Positions 5,748-10,005 of a stretch of 10,005 nt of DNA are shown one piece after another. The first letter of the stretch is position 1; each line of letters starts with the position of its first letter. A program made the translations under genes and the position numbers. The stretch comes from an uncultured Succinatimonas sp. (GTDB taxonomy: Bacteria; Pseudomonadota; Gammaproteobacteria; Enterobacterales; Succinivibrionaceae): assembly GCA_900548485.1 (NCBI GenBank), contig URKL01000048.1, positions 1-10,005 on the forward strand. Reading direction: 5' to 3'. Under the pieces are notes generated by a model. That model saw only the letters and a program-made list of their open reading frames with translations, was not told the DNA's origin and did not search any database.

Positions 5748-6758
5748 ATGAAGACAATAAAAAATATTGTTTTGCTATGTAGTGCTTTATTAACCACTGC
5801 TCCAGCTTTTTCTCAAGAAAGTGTAATTGCTTATTTCACCCGTGCAGAAAACAATTCAGGAGATACGGTTACAGATGCTCGTACTATGGCCAGTGTTCTT
5901 GATTATAAAGGAACTCAAGTTGGTACAACAAAATTTGTGGCTTCAATTATTTCTGAGTATACAAATGCACCTCTCTTTCCTATAAAAACCCAAGAAACGC
6001 TACCTGGAAATAGTGATGAGTTAGTAGATCTAAATCATGATGAACAAAATAATAATGCTTTTATTGAAGTTAACTCTATCGATATAAGTAAATACGACAC
6101 TATTTATATAGGTTTTCCTGTTTGGGCAAATTCAGTGCCTAGAGCAGTTATTTCTTTTTTAAATAATCTTGATTTAGAGGGTAAAACAGTTGTTCCGTTT
6201 TGTACCCACAATGGCTTTGGTCAAGGCTTAAGCTATGAGCAGATATCTACAATAGCAAAAGAGGCAAAAGTTTTAGATATTCTTTCATTAGATGCCGGAA
6301 ATGTAACTCAAAGTCAGCAAATTGTTAAACAGTATCTAGAAGACAACAATCTAATCAGTACAGACCCTAATTCAACACAAAAAGGGAGTGCTGACAGTCC
6401 TATCCTTGGAAAAATAACTGTAAATGGTAAGGAATTGAGCGCTAGTTTTAATTCATCAGAATTAGCTCAAAATGTAATAGCTCAATTTCCAGTTACCGTA
6501 AATATGTATAACTACGGTTCTAGAGAATTATATGGCCCCATAGATGGTGTTGAACAACCAAATTTTAGAGGGCAGAAAGTTTTTGAAAATGGGGATATAA
6601 CTTATTGTCCTGCAAATAGAACTATTGCCATTTTTTATAACAAGGCGGCTGGACCTAATTTAAACATGGAAGTTTATCCCATTGGCAAAATGTTAGATGA
6701 TTCAAGTGATTTTATTAACTTGCCATCCAATGTATCAATTAACTTCTCTATAAAATAA
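5748..6758 (+). CDS. Exported flavodoxin fused to a cyclophilin-like domain
   Basis: A 336-residue two-domain protein with a Sec-type signal peptide (cleavage likely after S22 in A-F-S|Q-E-S). Residues about 25-205 are a flavodoxin of the Flavodoxin_4-like type: first strand VIAYFTRAEN, a roughly 25-residue insertion, then the phosphate-loop/helix start VGTTKFVA (58-65), the flavin loop YIGFPVWANSVP (120-131) with W126, and PFCTHNGFG (150-158). Residues about 222-335 resemble the small cyclophilin-like fold domain (ITVNGKEL start, FPVTVNM, GDITYCP, IAIFYNK, PIGKM), which is usually a separate small protein next to flavodoxins. The role is probably FMN-dependent electron transfer or reduction in the periplasm; the attached domain may bind a ligand or partner. 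It is first in the series and has the strongest ribosome-binding site and promoter. Prolyl-isomerase activity should not be assumed from the fold name. Confidence 0.85.
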   Translation: MKTIKNIVLLCSALLTTAPAFSQESVIAYFTRAENNSGDTVTDARTMASVLDYKGTQVGTTKFVASIISEYTNAPLFPIKTQETLPGNSDELVDLNHDEQNNNAFIEVNSIDISKYDTIYIGFPVWANSVPRAVISFLNNLDLEGKTVVPFCTHNGFGQGLSYEQISTIAKEAKVLDILSLDAGNVTQSQQIVKQYLEDNNLISTDPNSTQKGSADSPILGKITVNGKELSASFNSSELAQNVIAQFPVTVNMYNYGSRELYGPIDGVEQPNFRGQKVFENGDITYCPANRTIAIFYNKAAGPNLNMEVYPIGKMLDDSSDFINLPSNVSINFSIK

Positions 6759-6778
6759 ACCGTAAGTTGGGCTTAATA

Positions 6779-7756
6779 ATGAAGTATACAAGCATTAAAG
6801 ATCTTGAAATTTCAAAAATTTCATATGGATGCATGGGCTTAAGTCATGGTTATGGAGCCATACCATCTGAAAAAGATTCTATTGCTTTAGTCAATAAAGC
6901 ATATGATCTTGGATGTAATTTTTTCGATACAGCTGAATGTTATGCAGATGGACAAAATGAAATATTAGTTGGTAAAGCAATCCATAATTTCAGAAAAGAC
7001 ATTATTTTAGCGACTAAATTTCATCTGCCTAATGAAGCTAAAGATAATGTTTATTTTACTATTAAAGAACATCTAATCTCCTCACTTAAAAGGTTAAATA
7101 CATCATATATCGACCTTTATTATTATCATCGCATAAATCCAAATATTCGCCTTAATGACGTGGCATTAGCTCTAGGAAAACTAATTGATGAGGGTCTTAT
7201 ACGTCATTATGGAGTATCCCAAGCTTCATGCGAGCAAATAAAACTATTGAATGATACAAGAGAGTTATTTGCCGTACAAAATGAGTATTCAATTATGGAA
7301 CGCATGTACGAAAAAGAAGCTAGTTTATGTGATTCTCTAAATATTGTTTTCGTACCTTTTTCTCCGATGGGAGCAGGCTTTTTATCTGGTAAATATGATG
7401 AGAACTCTACTTACTTTGGAGATGATGTAAGAAGAGCTATAACTAGATTCTCCAAAGAGAATATAAGAAAAAACCAGAAGCTTCTTTTATTGATAGAAAA
7501 ATATGCGGCATTGGTTGGGGCAACAAAAGCGCAATTTTCTTTATCTTACATCATATCTAAGCATCAAAACGCTATACCAATTCCTGGTATGAGAAAGATT
7601 GAAAGAATTCAAAAAAATTTTGATTCCTGCAATATCTCTATTAGTGAAGAGCTGTTAACTAAATTCGAAGCAGAGCTTTCATCATTAGTTATATACGGTA
7701 ACCGCACTGATGAAGACATCATGAAACTAAAAGATCTTTTGGCAAAAGAACAATAA
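6779..7756 (+). CDS. Aldo/keto reductase
   Basis: A 325-residue cytoplasmic NADPH-type aldo/keto reductase (no signal peptide) with the full catalytic tetrad: D50 and Y55 in FFDTAECYADGQNE, K80 in LATKF and H117 in YYYHR. Other family marks are YGCMGLSHGYG (16-26), the IRHYGVS strand, QNEYS, PFSPMGAGFLSGKY and the C-terminal cofactor segment PIPGMRKIERIQKN. It should reduce an aldehyde or ketone, or oxidise the matching alcohol. ATG 6779 was preferred over an in-frame TTG at 6767, because the family begins at this point and TTGGG at 6767-6771 lies eight bases before the ATG as a weak ribosome-binding site. It starts 20 bp after the first flavodoxin gene and is surely co-transcribed with it. 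It is the only member of the series without an export signal, so it must act on a cytoplasmic substrate, perhaps a toxic carbonyl formed under the same stress. Confidence 0.94.
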   Translation: MKYTSIKDLEISKISYGCMGLSHGYGAIPSEKDSIALVNKAYDLGCNFFDTAECYADGQNEILVGKAIHNFRKDIILATKFHLPNEAKDNVYFTIKEHLISSLKRLNTSYIDLYYYHRINPNIRLNDVALALGKLIDEGLIRHYGVSQASCEQIKLLNDTRELFAVQNEYSIMERMYEKEASLCDSLNIVFVPFSPMGAGFLSGKYDENSTYFGDDVRRAITRFSKENIRKNQKLLLLIEKYAALVGATKAQFSLSYIISKHQNAIPIPGMRKIERIQKNFDSCNISISEELLTKFEAELSSLVIYGNRTDEDIMKLKDLLAKEQ

Positions 7757-7770
7757 AAACGGAGATTATT

Positions 7771-8511
7771 ATGAAATTAAAAATATTGGCTACTACTGTA
7801 TTTTGTGCTCTTTTATGTAATGGAGCTAATGCTGATGCTATAACTGGAGATTTATCAAGAATCAATAGTTCCGTACAAAGTCAAATTAGAGATAACGTAT
7901 CTTTAGATATCAATACTCAATATTTAGTAAAAACAGCTACTTTAAGTGTACTTTACAATTCCACCTATTTTGATGATTGCATAACTGAAGCGATCGCCAA
8001 TAAAGTTCCAGTTCTTATGTTGCGAGAATCTTTAATGCAAGGAGCTCCATATGTTGGTATATCTTCTACACAAACAGCCTTAGAAAGATTAAGTAAAGTT
8101 ATTACAGAGCTTAAGTTACGAGAAGAGACTCCAAGTTCATCTACAGTAAATCAAGACACTAGATTTAATTCAGGCCTTGATATTCAAAAGTTTTTATTTG
8201 GTGATGCAATCACAACCATGCATCAAAATGCCCAAAATAACGAAAAGCTTATAACTGTTGATATGCTCACAGCTTATTGTTTTGGTGATTTCTACACAAG
8301 ATCAGATCTTTCTTTAAAAGAAAGAGAGCTTTTAACATTTGTTTACATTACAGCTTTAGGTGCACATCAAAGTCAATTACAAGTACATATCCAAGCTAAT
8401 TTAAAGGTCGGTAATTCTAAAGATATTCTTATAGATACATTAAAAGTTATGACACCTTATTTAGGTTTCCCAAGAACATTAACTGCCTTAGATTTAGTTA
8501 AGAAAGCATAA
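7771..8511 (+). CDS. Exported double carboxymuconolactone-decarboxylase-like protein
   Basis: A 246-residue protein with a Sec signal peptide (likely cut after A21, A-N-A|D-A). It carries two CMD-like helical repeats: a degenerate first one at about 45-112 (YNSTYFDDCITEAI, MQGAPYVGI) and a clear second one at about 170-243 (F-G-D-F-Y-T-R, LKERELLTF, G-A-H-Q-S-Q-L-Q-V-H, MTPYLGFPRTLTAL). H206 fits the conserved CMD histidine. There is no CxxC motif as in AhpD peroxidase partners. H199 occupies the place where many relatives have a cysteine, and mature C70 and C170 could form a disulfide outside the cytoplasm. Family members include 4-carboxymuconolactone decarboxylase, but gut and envelope members near flavodoxins have no proven role, so decarboxylase activity is not claimed. 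GGAG at 7761-7764 supports the start. It sits 14 bp after the reductase gene and 12 bp before the next flavodoxin gene, so it is in the same operon. Confidence 0.85.
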   Translation: MKLKILATTVFCALLCNGANADAITGDLSRINSSVQSQIRDNVSLDINTQYLVKTATLSVLYNSTYFDDCITEAIANKVPVLMLRESLMQGAPYVGISSTQTALERLSKVITELKLREETPSSSTVNQDTRFNSGLDIQKFLFGDAITTMHQNAQNNEKLITVDMLTAYCFGDFYTRSDLSLKERELLTFVYITALGAHQSQLQVHIQANLKVGNSKDILIDTLKVMTPYLGFPRTLTALDLVKKA

Positions 8512-8523
8512 AGGATTTTTATT

Positions 8524-9102
8524 ATGAAAAGAAAATTATTAGTTTTAGCTTGTTTATTTTTAGGTGCAACTTCAAGTACATATGCAGCAGATAACGCCGT
8601 AGTTTATTTTACATCTATTCATAATAGATTAGGTGTAGAAAATCCTGAACAAGCAGTGGGAAATACTCAAAGAGTTGCATTGGAAATTGCACGTCAAACT
8701 AATGCAGATATTTTAGAACTTAAAACTGTAAAAAAGTATCCAGCATCTTATGATGAAACTCTTAAGGTAGTACAAGAAGAATTTGCCAATGATACAAAAG
8801 TTGAACTTGAAAGTATCCCTGATGTTAGTTCATATAATGATATTTATTTAGGTTTTCCTATTTGGTGGGCAACATACCCTAAAGCTGTAACATCATTTTT
8901 AGATGCGGCAAATCTAGATAACAAAAATATCTATGTTTTTGTTACACATGGAGGAAGTAGTTTTGGTCATAGTATTGACGATCTAAAATCAAGTCTTCCA
9001 AATTCTAATATTATTCCTCTTGTTGAAGTTAGAGGTTCAAATACAGAAGATAGTTCTTTGCCTAATGTTGTCAAAGAAGCATTAGAGCAGGTAGCTCAAT
9101 AA
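8524..9102 (+). CDS. Exported flavodoxin
   Basis: A 192-residue single-domain flavodoxin with a Sec signal peptide (cut likely after A21, T-Y-A|A-D). The first strand AVVYFTS is followed by a roughly 15-residue insertion, then a well-kept phosphate loop VGNTQRVA (45-52). Next come the flavin loop YLGFPIWWATYPK (108-120) with W114/W115 and the VTHGGSSFG loop (140-148). The P-A-S-Y-D-E-T and E-E-F-A-N-D segments follow the Flavodoxin_4-type pattern. Of the three flavodoxins here it has the most canonical FMN site. The early C10 in LVLAC is too close to the N-terminus to be a convincing lipobox. AAGGA (8511-8515), overlapping the previous stop codon, is the ribosome-binding site. Expected role: periplasmic FMN-dependent redox carrier or reductase; donor and acceptor are unknown. 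Confidence 0.9.
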   Translation: MKRKLLVLACLFLGATSSTYAADNAVVYFTSIHNRLGVENPEQAVGNTQRVALEIARQTNADILELKTVKKYPASYDETLKVVQEEFANDTKVELESIPDVSSYNDIYLGFPIWWATYPKAVTSFLDAANLDNKNIYVFVTHGGSSFGHSIDDLKSSLPNSNIIPLVEVRGSNTEDSSLPNVVKEALEQVAQ

Positions 9103-9111
9103 AAATTGTGA

Positions 9112-9150
9112 CAAGGATAGTGATGATTTGTATTTTCATTACTGTCCTTG
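9112..9150 (+). terminator. Long hairpin between the second and third flavodoxin genes
   Basis: The arms 9112-9126 and 9136-9150 pair over 15 positions with two G-U wobbles and a 9-base loop (TTTGTATTT). It begins 9 bp after the flavodoxin stop. The following sequence (AATTATTTAT) is only moderately T-rich, so it may be a leaky terminator, an attenuator or an mRNA-stabilising structure rather than a full stop. A perfect TATAAT follows at 9160-9165 but has no good -35, leaving it unclear whether the third flavodoxin has its own promoter. Confidence 0.6.
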
Positions 9151-9220
9151 AATTATTTATATAATCTTCAAATTTTTTTTGAAATTATTGTATTGAAGCC
9201 TTTGATATATTTAGCTAAAA

Positions 9221-9227
9221 AAGAGGT
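9221..9227 (+). promoter_or_regulatory. Ribosome-binding site deciding the third flavodoxin start
   Basis: AAGAGGT lies seven bases before the ATG at 9235. The reading frame is open further upstream to a TTG at 9148. That TTG falls inside the hairpin arm, has no ribosome-binding site, and would bury the signal peptide inside the protein. Confidence 0.75.
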
Positions 9228-9234
9228 AAACGAT

Positions 9235-9858
9235 ATGCATTTAAAGAAATATTTATTTTTAATAATTTTTCTTCTATTTAGTACCGTTACTTATGCCAAA
9301 CAATCAAAATATGCGGTTGTTTATTTCACTTGGGCTGAGAATGTAGAAAGGATTTCAGATGATTTTGATGTAGATGCTATAACATCTGCAAGTGTTATTC
9401 TTCCTGGTAATGTTGGGTTAATGGCTGATATTATCACTCAACAAATTGGAGCCGATAAATTTTCAATTGTTACAAAGAATAAATATTCGGGAATATTTGA
9501 CGAATGTTTAGAGCAAGTGTCCACTGAAAAAGCTCATAACACTAGACCTGAAATCAACAAAATTCCTTCTATTAAAAATTATGATGTAATTTTTATAGGT
9601 TGTCCAAATTGGGGAGGATCTCTACCCATGCCTATGATTAGCTATATTGAAAATAATAAAAAAGATTTTGAAGGAAAAACAATAGTTCCATTTTTCTCTC
9701 ACGGTACAAGTGGAATGCCCAGACTTAATCAAGAGTTAAAACAAAGTTTGCCTCCAGATTGTACAATTCTAGAGAGTCTCGGTATTTATCGAGATGACAT
9801 ACCGCAAGCAAAATTTATAATAGAAGACTTTCTTAATAACATTAAGTTAAGCCAGTAA
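9235..9858 (+). CDS. Exported flavodoxin-like protein
   Basis: A 207-residue flavodoxin-fold protein with a strongly hydrophobic Sec signal peptide (HLKKY then LFLIIFLLF; cut likely after A21, T-Y-A|K-Q). The first strand AVVYFTWAEN (27-36) resembles that of the fused flavodoxin (YFTRAEN), followed by a roughly 20-residue insertion rich in acidic residues. The phosphate-loop position reads PGNVGLMA (57-64), with valine where GNT is usual. The flavin loop is FIGCPNWGGSLP (120-131) and the next loop is PFFSHGTSG (152-160). FMN binding is therefore likely but modified. C91, C123 and C176 are the cysteines of the mature part. It is the last gene on the plus strand before a strong terminator and is separated from the second flavodoxin by 132 bp with a hairpin, so its expression may be reduced or separately controlled. 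Confidence 0.87.
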   Translation: MHLKKYLFLIIFLLFSTVTYAKQSKYAVVYFTWAENVERISDDFDVDAITSASVILPGNVGLMADIITQQIGADKFSIVTKNKYSGIFDECLEQVSTEKAHNTRPEINKIPSIKNYDVIFIGCPNWGGSLPMPMISYIENNKKDFEGKTIVPFFSHGTSGMPRLNQELKQSLPPDCTILESLGIYRDDIPQAKFIIEDFLNNIKLSQ

Positions 9859-9899
9859 ATCTTTTATTATTTGATACTAGTAATAAAAAATCCTTTTAA

Positions 9900-9915
9900 A
9901 ACATTAAGTTAATGT
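9900..9915. repeat. ACATTAA-G-TTAATGT palindrome and its partial repeat
   Basis: Positions 9901-9915 form a perfect 15-bp palindrome. The 13-mer AACATTAAGTTAA at 9900-9912 also occurs at 9838-9850, in the last codons of the third flavodoxin gene, 62 bp upstream. It lies immediately before the terminator stem. It may be a regulator site, a small duplication or chance in AT-rich DNA. Confidence 0.4.
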
Positions 9916-9916
9916 C

Positions 9917-9957
9917 TATAAAGTCTGATCTGTTCAAGATCAGACTTTATAATTTTT
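9917..9957 (+). terminator. Strong intrinsic terminator after the third flavodoxin gene
   Basis: The perfect 15-bp stem 9917-9931 / 9937-9951 has a 5-base loop (GTTCA) and is followed by A and TTTTT (9953-9957). It closes the rightward flavodoxin series. The sequence on the other side is not T-rich, so it acts mainly on plus-strand transcripts. Confidence 0.9.
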
Positions 9958-10005
9958 CTAATCCGGTGTGTTCTGCTGTTCTATATATTGTTTAATAATT
10001 GAAAT
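9958..10005 (-). CDS. Possible C-terminal end of a minus-strand gene (partial)
   Basis: Read on the minus strand from the window edge, one frame is open for 15 codons (I-S-I-I-K-Q-Y-I-E-Q-Q-N-T-P-D) and ends at TAG (plus-strand 9958-9960). A helical, charged tail stopping right at the terminator stem looks like the end of a convergent gene. The fragment is too short to identify, and it may be a chance open frame. Confidence 0.35.
   Translation of the reverse strand: MSIIKQYIEQQNTPD

Noticed and set aside
6767..6778. A TTG start for the aldo/keto reductase four codons upstream
   Set aside because: The ATG at 6779 matches the family's N-terminus, and the TTGGG that would act as its ribosome-binding site overlaps the TTG.
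7771..8511. AhpD-type alkylhydroperoxidase function for the CMD-like protein
   Set aside because: The CxxC pair required for AhpD peroxidase activity is absent.
8524..8553. LVLAC at the start of the second flavodoxin considered as a lipobox
   Set aside because: The cysteine is at residue 10, too early for a signal peptide h-region, and a normal cleavage site follows at residue 21.
9148..9234. A TTG start giving the third flavodoxin a 29-residue N-terminal extension
   Set aside because: It lies in a hairpin arm without a ribosome-binding site and would internalise an obvious signal peptide; ATG 9235 has AAGAGGT.
9862..9888. TTTTATTA/TAATAAAA inverted repeat as a terminator for the third flavodoxin
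   Set aside because: The stem is all A-T and weak, and a far stronger terminator lies at 9917-9957.

Overview
The window is AT-rich (about one third G+C by eye) and comes from a Gram-negative bacterium. The support for this is two lipoprotein signal peptides, several Sec-type signal peptides leading into periplasmic-style proteins, and LysR and IclR family regulators. A low-GC host-associated or anaerobic gammaproteobacterium (Succinivibrionaceae-like) would fit, but that is a guess from gene style and composition. I see no rRNA, tRNA, CRISPR array, transposase or integrase.

Left part (1-3201): a sugar-acid dehydratase of the IlvD/Edd family (pentonate/arabonate dehydratase-like, all cluster cysteines present) is followed by an IclR-family regulator on the same strand. 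Together they look like one end of a sugar-acid catabolic locus. A small lipoprotein of unknown role lies convergently, only 4 bp from the end of the IclR gene.

Middle (3202-4773): a 401-bp gene-free, AT-rich stretch holds several short repeats and a small GC-richer island. It precedes a lipoprotein alpha/beta hydrolase of the dienelactone-hydrolase-like type, which ends at a clear intrinsic terminator facing the end of a LysR gene.

Right part (4774-9957) is the most interesting section. A LysR regulator is divergent from a compact gene series: exported flavodoxin fused to a cyclophilin-like domain, cytoplasmic aldo/keto reductase, exported double carboxymuconolactone-decarboxylase-like protein, a second exported flavodoxin, and, after a 132-bp gap with a strong hairpin, a third exported flavodoxin that ends at a strong terminator. 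The LysR/flavodoxin intergenic region has a good sigma70-type promoter and a dyad (core TATACCAGTATA). The octamer TATACCAG recurs upstream of the lipoprotein hydrolase, so the hydrolase may belong to the same regulon.

My reading is a LysR-controlled redox or stress module. It places three flavodoxin-fold proteins and a CMD-like protein outside the cytoplasmic membrane, with a cytoplasmic reductase and an envelope hydrolase alongside. Flavodoxins are normally cytoplasmic electron carriers, so exporting three of them through Sec-type signals raises the questions of where FMN is loaded and what the electron donor is. The individual families are recognisable; the physiological role of the set is not known to me. 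The last 48 bases look like the C-terminal end of a further minus-strand gene.
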